From contig CAVONB010000013.1 of assembly GCA_963697205.1 (NCBI GenBank), forward strand, positions 310,001 to 374,000: a stretch of 64,000 bases of DNA, given 5' to 3'. The stretch is from CAVONB01 sp963697205 (GTDB lineage Bacteria > Pseudomonadota > Alphaproteobacteria > Rhizobiales > Hyphomicrobiaceae). A program made the translations under genes and the position numbers. The notes below the pieces were generated by a model. That model had not been told where the DNA came from. It searched no databases and saw only the letters and a list, made by a program, of their open reading frames with translations. This document shows positions 38,842-47,536 of this stretch, piece after piece. How positions within the stretch are numbered: position 1 is the first letter of the stretch; each line of letters starts with the position of its first letter.

Positions 38842-38870
38842 ATTTTACGTATACGATGCCAAAGTCCGAA
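38842..38870 (-). promoter_or_regulatory. candidate promoter with CGTATACG palindrome for the TRAP operon
   Basis: On the minus strand TTCGGA (38865-38870) and TAAAAT (38842-38847, five of six matches) are 17 bases apart, about 34 bases upstream of the dctP start. The 8-bp palindrome CGTATACG (38848-38855) lies in the spacer directly next to the minus-10 box. Its GTATAC core resembles operators of FCD-type GntR repressors, which often control such transporters. No GntR gene is in the window. Confidence 0.45.
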
Positions 38871-38916
38871 CCTGCTCGCAACCGCCCAGAAGCACCACCG
38901 GCGGCCACGCCCTGCG

Positions 38917-40596
38917 TCAACGGTCCGCGCCCCCGCCGCTTGCGGCCGCCTGCCGGAAGAGATCGCCGAGTACCGCCGGCAAGCCTTCGGGAAGATCCTC
39001 CGCAATCAGCCCCGGCCCGAACCGAGCGGCGACCGCACCGTGCATCCAGACCGCAGCACACGCCGCCTCGAATTCCGGCATCTGCTGCGCCAGCAGCCCA
39101 GCGATGAAACCGGCCAGCACGTCACCCGAACCCGCCGTGGCGAGCCACGGCGGCGCGTTGTCGTTGATCGCCGCCCGTCCGTCGGGATGCGCGATCACCG
39201 TATCCGGCCCCTTGAGCACGACGACGGCTCCGGAGCGCGCCGCGGCCGCCCGCGCGCGCTCGAGCTTCGAGCCTGCGATGTCGGGATAAAGCCGCCTGAA
39301 CTCGCCTTCGTGCGGCGTCAGAACGACCCGCCTGCCCCCGGCATGACCGCTGGTTGCGGGGCCAGAATCGCGACGATCGCTTTCGGTCTGCGGCTCACGA
39401 GCGGCAATCGCGGCGAACAGGTCTACGGGCTGTGCACCGGAATCCTCGCGGACACCCAGAAAACCGAGACTGCCGCCACGTCCCGCTTCGGCAGCGCTGG
39501 CAAACGATGTCACCGCATCGGCGTCCAGGACTACCGCCGCCTGCGACCGCAGCGTCGCCAGCACGAGTTCGGCCGTCTCCGCCCCCACCCCGGCACCCGG
39601 ACCGATCAGCACCGCATTTCGCCGCTGATCCTGCAGGAACGCAGCCAGCGCCTCGGGCCCGGCGACGCTTTTGACCATGATTGCCGTCACATGCGCGGCA
39701 TGAACCATGATCGCAGCCCGCGACCCGACGAGCGTCACGAGCCCCGCACCCACGCGCAGCGCGCCACGCGCACCAAGCCGCGCCGCACCTGTCTGCTCAG
39801 GTCCTCCCGAGACGACGATCGCATGACCGCGCGTGTACTTGTGGCCCTCGCGCGAAGAACGCGGCAGGCTTGGACACCACAGCTCGGGATTGTTGCGCAG
39901 TGATCGTGCCCCCAGCGCCGGCGCGCCACCGCTCCCTTCCAGCACTTCATCGGGCATGCCGATATCGGCAAGAACGACGTCCCCGCACAGCGCCCGCCCC
40001 GGCATCAACAGATGACCAGGCTTCATCCGAACGAACGTCACGGTACGATCGGCCTGCACGACGGGGCCCGGCGCGTTTCCCGTCGAGCCGTCGAGACCGC
40101 TGGGAACATCCACGGCGAGCGTCTGCTCGCCCGCGTCGCGGCGGCTGTTGATCAGCCCGATCGCCTGCGCGATGGCGCCATCGGGCGCCCGAGACAATCC
40201 CGCCCCAAGCATCGCATCGATCACGAGCTCACAATCGCCACCCACCAATTGTGGCCACGTCTCGTGATAAATCCGGCTGCCCGGGTGCCCGAGCCAGCGC
40301 TCGGCCATCACCTGCGCGTCACCCTTGAGCGATCCCGGCGCCACGACGCTGGCAATCGAAACGGAATACCCGCGCTCACGCAGGAGGCGGCCCGCCACAT
40401 AGCCATCCCCGCCGTTGTTGCCCGGACCGCAGACGACGACGATCCGCCCGCCCGCCCCTAGCATCCCGACCGCCTCATCCGCAACCGCCCGCCCCGCGTT
40501 CTCCATCAGCATCAGCGACGGCACGCCCGCCGCCACAGCACGCCGGTCGGCCTCGGCCATCTCCGCCGTGGTCAGAAGCTCCAGCCCACTGCTCAT
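38917..40596 (-). CDS. nnr: bifunctional NAD(P)HX epimerase/dehydratase
   Basis: Repairs hydrated NAD(P)H: the N-terminal YjeF domain (residues 1 to about 215) epimerises NAD(P)HX, and the C-terminal domain dehydrates it with ADP or ATP. The motif VVCGPGNNGGDGYVAGRLL identifies the epimerase domain. VVSGGPEQTGAARLGARGAL, VLTPHEGEFRRLYPD and TAGSGDVLAGFIAGLLAQ identify the dehydratase domain. At 559 residues it is about 50 longer than usual, owing to an insert of some 45 residues (LGFLGVREDSGAQPVDLFAA and following) before VLTPHEGEF. The start ATG is standard. It is not obviously linked to its neighbours. Confidence 0.94.
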   Translation of the reverse strand: MSSGLELLTTAEMAEADRRAVAAGVPSLMLMENAGRAVADEAVGMLGAGGRIVVVCGPGNNGGDGYVAGRLLRERGYSVSIASVVAPGSLKGDAQVMAERWLGHPGSRIYHETWPQLVGGDCELVIDAMLGAGLSRAPDGAIAQAIGLINSRRDAGEQTLAVDVPSGLDGSTGNAPGPVVQADRTVTFVRMKPGHLLMPGRALCGDVVLADIGMPDEVLEGSGGAPALGARSLRNNPELWCPSLPRSSREGHKYTRGHAIVVSGGPEQTGAARLGARGALRVGAGLVTLVGSRAAIMVHAAHVTAIMVKSVAGPEALAAFLQDQRRNAVLIGPGAGVGAETAELVLATLRSQAAVVLDADAVTSFASAAEAGRGGSLGFLGVREDSGAQPVDLFAAIAAREPQTESDRRDSGPATSGHAGGRRVVLTPHEGEFRRLYPDIAGSKLERARAAAARSGAVVVLKGPDTVIAHPDGRAAINDNAPPWLATAGSGDVLAGFIAGLLAQQMPEFEAACAAVWMHGAVAARFGPGLIAEDLPEGLPAVLGDLFRQAAASGGGADR

Positions 40597-40620
40597 CGCC
40601 GAATCCTCACCCCCGCACCC

Positions 40621-41022
40621 TCACTCCGCCGCCCGCGTCCCGTCGTCGTAGGCCGACAACTCGATCAGGTTGTCGTCGGGATCGCGCAGGTAATAGGACG
40701 TCATTGTCCCGCGCGCCCCGGTGCGCGGCACAGGCCCCATGAACGGCTCCACGCCGGCAGCCTTCAGCTGCGCCGCGACGCCGGCGATGTCGTCGACCAG
40801 GAAGCAAAGGTCGGCCGTTCCCGTCAGCGCCGTCCCCGCCTTGGGCTCGAACTCGTGCCCCTTGAGGTGAAGATTGATCTTGTGCGGCCCGAACCGCAGC
40901 GCCCAGCGCTTGTCCGCCCCGAACGTCTCACCCGTCATGCCGAGCGCACGCTCGTAGAATGCGACGGTTGCTTCGATCGAGCCAACCGTCAGCACCAGAT
41001 GATCGAACCCCACGACCTTCAT
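40621..41022 (-). CDS. VOC family (glyoxalase-like) protein
   Basis: Metal-dependent vicinal-oxygen-chelate fold of 133 residues. The start is VVGFDHLVLTVGSIEATVAF, with a His at the usual first metal position. The middle holds KINLHLKGHEFEPKAG, and the C-terminal YYLRDPDDNLIELSAY carries the glutamate ligand. Together these match lactoylglutathione-lyase-like dioxygenase family proteins. The reaction cannot be named. An upstream in-frame start gives a 155-residue extension without similarity, so I use the ATG at 41022. It is divergent from glnB. Confidence 0.85.
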   Translation of the reverse strand: MKVVGFDHLVLTVGSIEATVAFYERALGMTGETFGADKRWALRFGPHKINLHLKGHEFEPKAGTALTGTADLCFLVDDIAGVAAQLKAAGVEPFMGPVPRTGARGTMTSYYLRDPDDNLIELSAYDDGTRAAE

Positions 41023-41361
41023 GTCCACGTCCTCCCGGCCCATCCGGCGCGCACTTTGCCCGCTTCCCACCCGGCTGAGAAGCACGCGACCCGATGGACC
41101 TATGCGCGCTGCCCGCCGAGCCCCCTGAGCAACGCCGCGCCAAAAGCACAATTGGCAGGCAGATCGGAAGCCTATTATTTGTGCAAACAGATCAGAGTCT
41201 GGGCAGGCAGAGAGAGCGCCACTATTGATCCGTCCAAGCGCCGCACACATAACCCGATGATTTCGCGACACTTTAACGAATCCTAACCAATTGGCACGCG
41301 CCGTGCTACGACGCGCTCGCCAGCGGGCCGCCAGACCCGCCCAGCGGAGGACCACTCGGGG
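41023..41361. other. divergent region between VOC gene and glnB
   Basis: This 339-base gap holds the sigma-54 promoter of glnB (listed separately) and, on the other strand, whatever drives the VOC gene. Upstream of the sigma-54 site there are short A/T-rich patches such as CCTATTATTTGTGCAAACAGATC near 41172-41194. These could carry NtrC half-sites (TGCA) but do not form a clear dyad. No gene is seen. Confidence 0.55.
41291..41308 (+). promoter_or_regulatory. sigma-54 (RpoN) promoter of glnB-glnA
   Basis: TTGGCACG at 41291-41298, four bases, then GTGCTA at 41303-41308. The minus-24 GG and minus-12 GC dinucleotides have exact spacing, and the match to TTGGCACGNNNNTTGCT fails at only one core position. 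It lies 53 bases before the glnB ATG. NtrC-activated sigma-54 promoters before glnB are well known in alphaproteobacteria. Confidence 0.8.
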
Positions 41362-41700
41362 ATGAAAAAGATCGAGGCGATCATCAAGCCCTTCAAGCTC
41401 GATGAAGTGAAGGAGGCTCTGCAGGAAATCGGGCTCCAGGGCATCACTGTCATCGAGGCCAAGGGCTTCGGCCGCCAGAAGGGCCACACCGAGCTCTATC
41501 GCGGCGCCGAATACGTCGTGGATTTCCTGCCGAAAGTCAAAATCGAGGTCGTCCTTCCCGACGAGATGCTCGATAAGGCCGTCGAAGCGATCCAGAAGGC
41601 TGCCAAGACCGGCCGCATCGGCGACGGCAAGATCTTCATTTCCTCCATCGAGGAGGCAATCCGCATCCGCACCGGTGAAACTGGAGCAGAGGCGATCTGA
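41362..41700 (+). CDS. glnB: nitrogen regulatory protein P-II
   Basis: Trimeric signal protein of 112 residues that reports 2-oxoglutarate and ATP/ADP status to NtrB, glutamine synthetase adenylyltransferase and others. The start MKKIEAIIKPFKLDEVKEAL is canonical. The uridylylation site is Tyr51 in ELYRGAEYVVDF, and the C-terminal TGRIGDGKIFISSIEEAIRIRTGE signature is complete. It precedes glnA by 143 bases, the standard glnBA pair, under a sigma-54 promoter. Confidence 0.98.
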   Translation: MKKIEAIIKPFKLDEVKEALQEIGLQGITVIEAKGFGRQKGHTELYRGAEYVVDFLPKVKIEVVLPDEMLDKAVEAIQKAAKTGRIGDGKIFISSIEEAIRIRTGETGAEAI

Positions 41701-41843
41701 CGGCGTTCATGGCGGGGCGCGTCACCCGACGCACCCGTCCCTGACGAACTGCGGCGAAGGATCGAAGGCTGAAACCAGCCCCATCCCTCGCCGTCGCAAG
41801 CGTTGAAGAAAGCAACACCGAGCCATCCGATAGGGGAGACCTC

Positions 41844-43259
41844 ATGGCCACCAAGACCGTTGCCGACGTCATGAAGATGATCAAGGACAAGGACGTGAAG
41901 TTCCTTGACCTGCGCTTCACCGACACCAAGGGCAAGATGCAGCACGTCACCGCCGACATCTCGTGCGTCGACGAAGCCATGTTCGCCGACGGCTATGCCT
42001 TCGACGGCTCCTCGATCGCGGGCTGGAAGGGCATCGAGGCCTCCGACATGACGCTGATGCCGGATCCCGCCTCCGCCCATCTCGATCCGTTCTTCGCTCA
42101 GACGACCATGGCCGTTTTCTGCGACGTCATCGAGCCGTCGACCGGCGAGCTCTATGAGCGCGACCCGCGCGCCATCGCCAAGAAGGCCGAAGCCTACCTC
42201 CAGCAGACCGGCATCGGCGACGGCGTGTACTTCGGCCCCGAGGCGGAGTTCTTCATCTTCGACGACGTCCGCTTCAACACCGATCCCTATAACTGCGGCT
42301 TCCGCCTCGACAACTCCGAGCTGCCCTCCAACTCCGGCACCGAGTACGAGATGGGCAACCTCGGCCACCGCCCGCGCACCAAGGGCGGCTACTTCCCCGT
42401 GCCGCCGATCGACAGCGGCCAGGACATCCGCTCCGAGATGCTGTCGGTGATGGCCGAGATGGGCGTCGTCGTCGAAAAGCACCACCACGAGGTGGCGTCC
42501 GCCCAGCACGAGCTCGGCATCAAGTTCGGCCCGATGGTCACGATGGCCGATCACCTGCAGATCTATAAGTACGTGATCCACAACGTCGCCCAGGCCTACG
42601 GCAAGACCGCGTGCTTCATGCCCAAGCCCGTCTTTGGCGACAACGGCTCAGGCATGCACGTCCACCAGTCGATCTGGAAGGGCTCCACGCCGACGTTCGC
42701 CGGCAACAAGTATGCCGACCTGTCCGACACCTGCCTCTACTACATCGGCGGCATCCTGAAGCACGCCAAAGCGATCAACGCCTTCACCAACCCGTCGACG
42801 AACTCCTACAAGCGTCTCGTCCCCGGCTACGAAGCCCCCGTGTTGCTCGCCTACTCCGCGCGCAACCGCTCAGCCTCCTGCCGCATCCCTCACGTGACGA
42901 GCCCGAAAGCCAAGCGCGTCGAGATCCGCTTCCCCGATCCCGCCGCCAACCCATACCTCGCGTTCGCCGCGATGCTGATGGCCGGCCTCGACGGCATCCT
43001 CAACAAGATCCATCCGGGCGACCCGATGGACAAGAACCTCTACGACCTGCCGCCGGCAGAGCTCGCCGAGATCCCCACCGTCGCCGGCAGCCTCGACGAG
43101 GCCCTCGACAGCCTCGACAAGGACCGCGCCTTCCTGAAGATGGGCGGCGTGTTCGGCGACGACATGATCGACGCCTACATCGAGCTGAAGAAGGCGGAAG
43201 CCGACCGCGTGCGCATGACGCCGCATCCCGTCGAGTTCGACCTCTACTACTCGGTCTGA
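41844..43259 (+). CDS. glnA: glutamine synthetase type I
   Basis: Dodecameric ATP-dependent ammonia-assimilating enzyme, 471 residues. The start KTVADVMKMIKDKDVKFLDL and the catalytic YAFDGSSIAGWKGIEASDM region fit. The metal ligands lie in FGPEAEFFIFDDV, the ATP region is GDNGSGMHVHQS, and the adenylylation site is Tyr400 in DKNLYDLPP, equivalent to Tyr397 of the enteric enzyme, so it can be modified by GlnE. AGGGGAG precedes the ATG. It is co-regulated with glnB and ends in a terminator. Confidence 0.98.
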   Translation: MATKTVADVMKMIKDKDVKFLDLRFTDTKGKMQHVTADISCVDEAMFADGYAFDGSSIAGWKGIEASDMTLMPDPASAHLDPFFAQTTMAVFCDVIEPSTGELYERDPRAIAKKAEAYLQQTGIGDGVYFGPEAEFFIFDDVRFNTDPYNCGFRLDNSELPSNSGTEYEMGNLGHRPRTKGGYFPVPPIDSGQDIRSEMLSVMAEMGVVVEKHHHEVASAQHELGIKFGPMVTMADHLQIYKYVIHNVAQAYGKTACFMPKPVFGDNGSGMHVHQSIWKGSTPTFAGNKYADLSDTCLYYIGGILKHAKAINAFTNPSTNSYKRLVPGYEAPVLLAYSARNRSASCRIPHVTSPKAKRVEIRFPDPAANPYLAFAAMLMAGLDGILNKIHPGDPMDKNLYDLPPAELAEIPTVAGSLDEALDSLDKDRAFLKMGGVFGDDMIDAYIELKKAEADRVRMTPHPVEFDLYYSV

Positions 43260-43285
43260 TCCCTCGACACCGGCAACCGAACAGG

Positions 43286-43313
43286 AAAGAGCGGCCCTTG
43301 TGGCCGCTCTTTT
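43286..43313 (+). terminator. intrinsic terminator of glnA
   Basis: AAAGAGCGGCC (43286-43296) and GGCCGCTCTTT (43302-43312) form a perfect 11-bp stem with the loop CTTGT, followed by TTCG. It begins 27 bases after the glnA stop. This is the clearest Rho-independent terminator in the window. Confidence 0.85.
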
Positions 43314-43349
43314 CGTATCGCGGCCACCGCGAGAGACCACAAAGTGATG

Positions 43350-43643
43350 TCAAAAGAGGATGACGAACGCGCCGAGCACCACCGCCCAGCCGAGCAGGCT
43401 GAAACCACGCCCATGATAGGACATCGAGCCCAGCATCCGCCCGGGGATCTCGCCCCAACGCACACCGGCGAGCCGACCCAGTAACGCGCCAGCCGCAAAG
43501 CCGACGCCCGCCGAAGTCCAATCGAGGCTCCGCGTCCAGGTCTCGAGCGCCGCCCACGTCTGCGGCGGCATGGAGCCATCCACCGGGGTCACCAACAGAA
43601 ACCCCGCGATCAGCAGAATGGCAAAACCGAGCACGCCTCCCAT
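43350..43643 (-). CDS. small membrane protein of unknown function
   Basis: I do not recognise a family. The 97-residue protein has three hydrophobic segments (GVLGFAILLIAGFLLVTP, SAGVGFAAGALLGRLAGV, FSLLGWAVVLGAFVILF) and a periplasmic or cytoplasmic loop with PPQTWAALETWTRSLDW. The ATG at 43643 has GGAG eight bases upstream; a GTG at 43685 is also in frame. It converges on glnA, with the terminator between. It may be a small inner-membrane regulator, not shown. Confidence 0.6.
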   Translation of the reverse strand: MGGVLGFAILLIAGFLLVTPVDGSMPPQTWAALETWTRSLDWTSAGVGFAAGALLGRLAGVRWGEIPGRMLGSMSYHGRGFSLLGWAVVLGAFVILF

Positions 43644-43801
43644 CGCGGCACTCCCGCCGAGACCTCCGATGCGACAGTGTTTCACCGTGGGGATAACGCT
43701 TCGTTAATCGTGCATCCGATTCCCGCCCACACGCTGGAAAGCGCGCGGGACCGCCGGGCGGCCGGCCCGGCGATCCCGCGTGCACACCCCGGCTCGCGCC
43801 C

Positions 43802-44245
43802 TCAGTCGTGCTTGGGCGGCGTGGCGTCGACCTTGATCTCGGAAACCGGCGGGTTCTTGGCGTAATACTCCTTGTCCTCGGGGCGCTGCTTGAAGTCTGC
43901 GAACTGGCGCCACTCGATATGCCGCGTGCTCATGTCGTCGCCATACCGCACGCGGAACAGCAGCGTGCGCTGCGGCCCGTTGATGTACTCCTTAGGCTCG
44001 CCCCTGGGATGCACCACGAACGATCCGGGAATGATGTCGATGACCCGCTCCGGTGTCTTCATCTTGCCCCCGCCCGAGAAGCAGAAGTAGATCTCAGTGC
44101 AGTTGGGATGGGCGTGATAGGGGCTGATCTGGCCGGGCTCCCAGCACGCGACCGTGAAGTCGCCGCCTTCGAGCTTGCCGAGAATTTTCTCGACGTGGCG
44201 CTCGGGGTTCCAGACCTGCTCCTTGGCGAAATCGAATACCAGCAT
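43802..44245 (-). CDS. cupin-domain protein
   Basis: Single-domain cupin of 147 residues. Cupin motif 1 reads SPYHAHPNCTEIYFCFSGGG (two His and a Glu), and motif 2 is the stretch IPGSFVVHPRGEPKEYING with its metal-binding His. The C-terminal 45 residues (FRVRYGDDMSTRHIEWRQFA and following) are charged. It probably binds a metal ion and either acts as a dioxygenase or isomerase or only as a binding protein. A GAGGAGACGATCC ribosome binding site precedes the ATG. It is divergent from the NTF2-like gene, 214 bases apart. Confidence 0.8.
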   Translation of the reverse strand: MLVFDFAKEQVWNPERHVEKILGKLEGGDFTVACWEPGQISPYHAHPNCTEIYFCFSGGGKMKTPERVIDIIPGSFVVHPRGEPKEYINGPQRTLLFRVRYGDDMSTRHIEWRQFADFKQRPEDKEYYAKNPPVSEIKVDATPPKHD

Positions 44246-44459
44246 GGATCGTCTCCTCGTCCGTCGGCTCGAGAGCCTTTGCCTGTTGGCCGCTGTGGGC
44301 CACCCAATCTAACCCGTGCCCGCCACCGGCACGAGAGGCTTTGCGTACCCCTCCGTCCCGCCGGACGCATACCGCCCCCTCGAACCACGGCCGCTGGCCA
44401 TGGTCCCGCCTCGCCTGATCTGATAGGAAACGGGGCTTGAATGGAGAGACCAGCCCACC

Positions 44460-44882
44460 ATGACCGCCGACGCCACCCGTGCCCTCGTCCAGCGCTACTA
44501 CGACGCCTTCAACAGAGGCGACGTGCCCGGCATGCTCGCCTGCGTCGCCGACGACGTCATCCACGACGTCAACCAGAGCGAGCGGCGCGTCGGCAAGGAC
44601 CGTTTCCACGCCTTCTGCGAGCGCATGGCCTATCACTACCAGGAGACGCTGGACGACATCGTCATCATGGCCTCCGCCGACGGCGCGCGCGCCGCCGCCG
44701 AGTTCAACGTCCGCGGCCAGTACCTGCAAACCGAGCAGGGCCTGCCCGACGCGGCGGGCCAACGGTATGCACTACCCGCCGGCACCTTCTTTGCCATCCG
44801 CGACGGTCGCATTACCCGCGTCACCACCTATTACAACCTCACCGAATGGATCGTTCAGGTGACCGGAGGCCAGACCGCATGA
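44460..44882 (+). CDS. NTF2-like (ketosteroid isomerase-related) protein
   Basis: Small alpha/beta-cone fold protein of 140 residues. It has the SnoaL/NTF2 pattern LVQRYYDAFNRGDVPGMLAC at the start and the ending FFAIRDGRITRVTTYYNLTEWI. The middle helix-strand pairs fit a hydrophobic pocket for a small ligand. The next gene, a GNAT acetyltransferase, starts within its stop codon (ATGA), so they are translationally coupled; this pairing recurs in proteobacteria. The reaction is unknown. Confidence 0.82.
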   Translation: MTADATRALVQRYYDAFNRGDVPGMLACVADDVIHDVNQSERRVGKDRFHAFCERMAYHYQETLDDIVIMASADGARAAAEFNVRGQYLQTEQGLPDAAGQRYALPAGTFFAIRDGRITRVTTYYNLTEWIVQVTGGQTA

Positions 44883-45469
44883 GCACGACGATCGAGCCGC
44901 TTACGGGCATCGAACTCACCCGCGCGCTGCCCGATCTCGCCCGCCTGCGCATCACGGTCTTCCGCGAATGGCCATACCTCTACGACGGCACACTCGACTA
45001 CGAGCAGAACTACCTGGCCAAATTCGCCAACGCCGACGGCGCCCTGATCGTCACCGTGCGCGACGATGACCACGTCGTCGGCATGGCGACCGCGACCCCG
45101 CTCCTCGGCCACGCCGACGCCTTCGTCGATGCCCTGACCGAGCGCGGCTTTGAGCCCGCCAACATCTTCTACTTCGGAGAATCCATGCTGCTGCCCGCCT
45201 ACCGCGGCCGCGGCATAGGCCATGCGTTCTTCGACCAACGCGAAGCCCACGCGCGCCGCTTCGGACCCTATACGCACACCGCCTTCTGCGCCGTCGTCCG
45301 CCCCGACGACCACCGCCTGCGCCCGGCCGACTATCGCCCGCTCGACGGTTTCTGGCGGAAGCGCGGCTACGACCGGCTCGAAGGCTGCGTCGCCCGCTTC
45401 GAGTGGAAGGACGTCGACCAAGAAGGCGAGACGGCAAAGCCCATGCAATTCTGGATCCGCGAGATCTAG
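44879..45469 (+). CDS. GNAT family N-acetyltransferase
   Basis: Protein of 196 residues with the acetyl-CoA-binding core. The motif A region is MLLPAYRGRGIGHAFFDQRE, and the C terminus reads LDGFWRKRGYDRLEGCVARF. The N-terminal stretch YEQNYLAKFANADGALIVTV is typical of this subgroup. It probably acetylates a small amine or peptide; the acceptor is unknown. It is coupled to the NTF2-like gene by an ATGA overlap, and I chose the start for that reason (MSTTIEPLTG). Confidence 0.88.
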   Translation: MSTTIEPLTGIELTRALPDLARLRITVFREWPYLYDGTLDYEQNYLAKFANADGALIVTVRDDDHVVGMATATPLLGHADAFVDALTERGFEPANIFYFGESMLLPAYRGRGIGHAFFDQREAHARRFGPYTHTAFCAVVRPDDHRLRPADYRPLDGFWRKRGYDRLEGCVARFEWKDVDQEGETAKPMQFWIREI

Positions 45470-45626
45470 CGCCCCTGGCCGCACCCCAGGCTGTCAGCCC
45501 CCTCCCGGCCCCTCTTCCGCACAGGACCGCCATTAATCGTCGCGCAACGAAGGGTTGTTAAAAAGCCCCTACCGGTACTCTCATCCCGCCTGCCGGCGGC
45601 GATGACCTGCGCGAAGGGCCCGTACC

Positions 45627-46295
45627 TTGCGACGTGTCATACTCAACTTCCACGGCATCGGCGAGCCGCAGCGCCCCCTGGAGCCAGGCGAGGCCGACTA
45701 TTGGGTGAGCGTCGCGTTGTTCGAGGAAGCGCTCGACCGCGTGCACGTCCTGCGCGACCGCGTCGCCGCCGCCATCACGATCGACGATGGCAACCGCTCC
45801 GATATCGAAATCGCCGCACCCCGTATTGCCGCAGCCGGCATGAGCGCAACCATCTTCGTGCTCGCCGACCGGCTCGACACGCCGGGCTCCCTGGCATGCG
45901 GCGACCTCCGCGCTCTCCAGGCCGACGGCCACGAGATCGGCAACCACGGCGCAGCCCATGTCAGCTGGCGCGACAGCGACGATGCGACACTGGCCCGCGA
46001 ACTCGTCGACGCCCGCCAGCGCCTCTCAGCCGTCACCGGCCGCCCTGTCGTGTCGGCGGCCATCCCCTTCGGCCGCTACAATGCCCGCGTGCTTCGCGCC
46101 CTGCGCGCATCGGGCTACGAGCGCTGTTATTCCAGCCATGGCGGCGCCTATCGGCCCGGCCAGTTCCCCATACCCCGCACCTCGCTCACCCGCCACATGA
46201 CGGGTGAGGATGTGGACGACATCCTCCTTGGCCGCGAGCCCTTGCAGCGCCGGTTCCGCCGGCACGCGACAATGGCCATCCGTAGCATGATCTGA
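45627..46295 (+). CDS. polysaccharide deacetylase-like protein
   Basis: NodB-homology carbohydrate esterase of 222 residues. The metal triad is present: Asp54 in TIDDGNRSDIE, and His107/His111 in HEIGNHGAAHVSW. The motif IPFGRYNARVLRALRASGYE replaces the usual R-PYG stretch. No signal peptide is visible, so it probably acts in the cytoplasm or on a membrane-linked precursor. The start is a TTG preceded by AAGGGCCCGTACC. It is the first gene of a three-gene operon with the ATP-grasp gene (15-base gap) and the PHP gene. Likely reaction: removal of an acetyl group from an amino sugar, not proven. Confidence 0.8.
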   Translation: MRRVILNFHGIGEPQRPLEPGEADYWVSVALFEEALDRVHVLRDRVAAAITIDDGNRSDIEIAAPRIAAAGMSATIFVLADRLDTPGSLACGDLRALQADGHEIGNHGAAHVSWRDSDDATLARELVDARQRLSAVTGRPVVSAAIPFGRYNARVLRALRASGYERCYSSHGGAYRPGQFPIPRTSLTRHMTGEDVDDILLGREPLQRRFRRHATMAIRSMI

Positions 46296-46310
46296 GATGA
46301 CCGTGATCTG

Positions 46311-47525
46311 ATGGGCGCGCACGTCCTCATAGGCTTCGCCGAAGCCCTCTCCGCACCGGAGGTGATCTTCAGCCTTCTGGGCGCCGGCCATCGCGTCTCC
46401 GTGTTCACCCGCGCGCACACCCGTCCGCCGCTTGTCGCACGCCTGCCCATCGTGCGTACCCATTCCATCACCGCACCCGAAACCGATCTCGACGCCGCGC
46501 GGGCCAACCTGAGCGCGATCTTCTCAGCCAGCGATGCGCCCGACGTCGTGCTCGCCATCGATGACGTCGCATTGTCGCTGGTCGATCAGACGATGTCCGG
46601 CCCCACCACCATGACACCGCGCCTGGCCAGCGCCACCGGCCCGGCCGCCGCCATCGCCCTCGACAAGATCGCCCAGATCGAACACGCCCGTGCCGCCGGC
46701 CTCGCCGTCCCCGAGACCGTGATCGTCCGCGCGCCCGACGACCTCGCTCGCGTCGCGACCTTCCCCGCCATCGCCAAACCGGCCCTCGCCATCGAGGCCC
46801 GCGACAGACGCATCCTCAAGGGCAGCACCACCTATCTCCCCGACGCCGGAGCCCGCGACGCGCTCGCCTCGCGGCTGGAGACGCCATCGTCGCCAATTCT
46901 CGTCCAACCCCTGGTCGCTGGCGCCGGCGAAGGTGTGTTCGGCTTCGCCACCCCGACCGGCATCGTCAACTGGAGCGGCCACCGGCGCTTGCGCATGATG
47001 AACCCGCACGGTTCCGGCTCGAGCGCCTGTGTTACCGCGCAGCCGGATCGCGACCTGCGCGCGGCCTGCGAGGCCTTCATCACGCGCATCGGCTGGCGCG
47101 GACCCTTCATGATCGAGCTTCTGCGCGGTCCCGATGGCACGGCCTATTTCATGGAACTCAACGGCCGCATGTGGGGCTCCATGGCGCTCGCTCGCCGCGC
47201 AGGCTTTGAATATCCCGCATGGGCCGTCGCTCAGGCCCTCGATCCCGGTTTTGTGCCCCCACCGGTCGCCGAGCCCGCCGAGCCCGTCATGGTGCGCCAT
47301 CTCGGCCGCGACCTCCTGCATCTGCTGTTCGTGATGCGCGGCACTACCAGCAGCTTCCACAAGGCCCAATGGCCCCGCATCGCACCGACGCTGCGCGCCG
47401 TCGTCCGGCCCGGCCGCGCCAGGAATTTCTATAACTACGACGCAGCCCACCCCCGCTTCTTCCTGCGCGAGGCAGCCGACGTGGTGGCCCGGACCGTGCG
47501 CGACAAGACCATGTCCAAGGCGTAA
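46311..47525 (+). CDS. ATP-grasp domain ligase of unknown product
   Basis: Protein of 404 residues with the ATP-grasp fold. A Rossmann-like N-terminal part (HVLIGFAEALSAPEVIFSLL) precedes a lysine in FPAIAKPAL (Lys156), the glycine-rich VQPLVAGAGEGVFGFA and the metal-binding FMELNGRMWGSMALAR (Glu282, Asn284, Arg286). These match the carboxylate-amine ligase superfamily. It should join a carboxylate to an amine or thiol with ATP. The C-terminal 90 residues (HLGRDLLHLLFVMRGTTSS) are not part of the core. It lies between a deacetylase and a PHP phosphoesterase. The product cannot be named. Confidence 0.8.
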   Translation: MGAHVLIGFAEALSAPEVIFSLLGAGHRVSVFTRAHTRPPLVARLPIVRTHSITAPETDLDAARANLSAIFSASDAPDVVLAIDDVALSLVDQTMSGPTTMTPRLASATGPAAAIALDKIAQIEHARAAGLAVPETVIVRAPDDLARVATFPAIAKPALAIEARDRRILKGSTTYLPDAGARDALASRLETPSSPILVQPLVAGAGEGVFGFATPTGIVNWSGHRRLRMMNPHGSGSSACVTAQPDRDLRAACEAFITRIGWRGPFMIELLRGPDGTAYFMELNGRMWGSMALARRAGFEYPAWAVAQALDPGFVPPPVAEPAEPVMVRHLGRDLLHLLFVMRGTTSSFHKAQWPRIAPTLRAVVRPGRARNFYNYDAAHPRFFLREAADVVARTVRDKTMSKA

Positions 47526-47536
47526 GAGGCACCCCC

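Noticed and set aside
41500..42581. Long minus-strand frame opposite glnB and glnA
   Set aside because: Both plus-strand genes are unmistakable, and the antisense translation is low-complexity.
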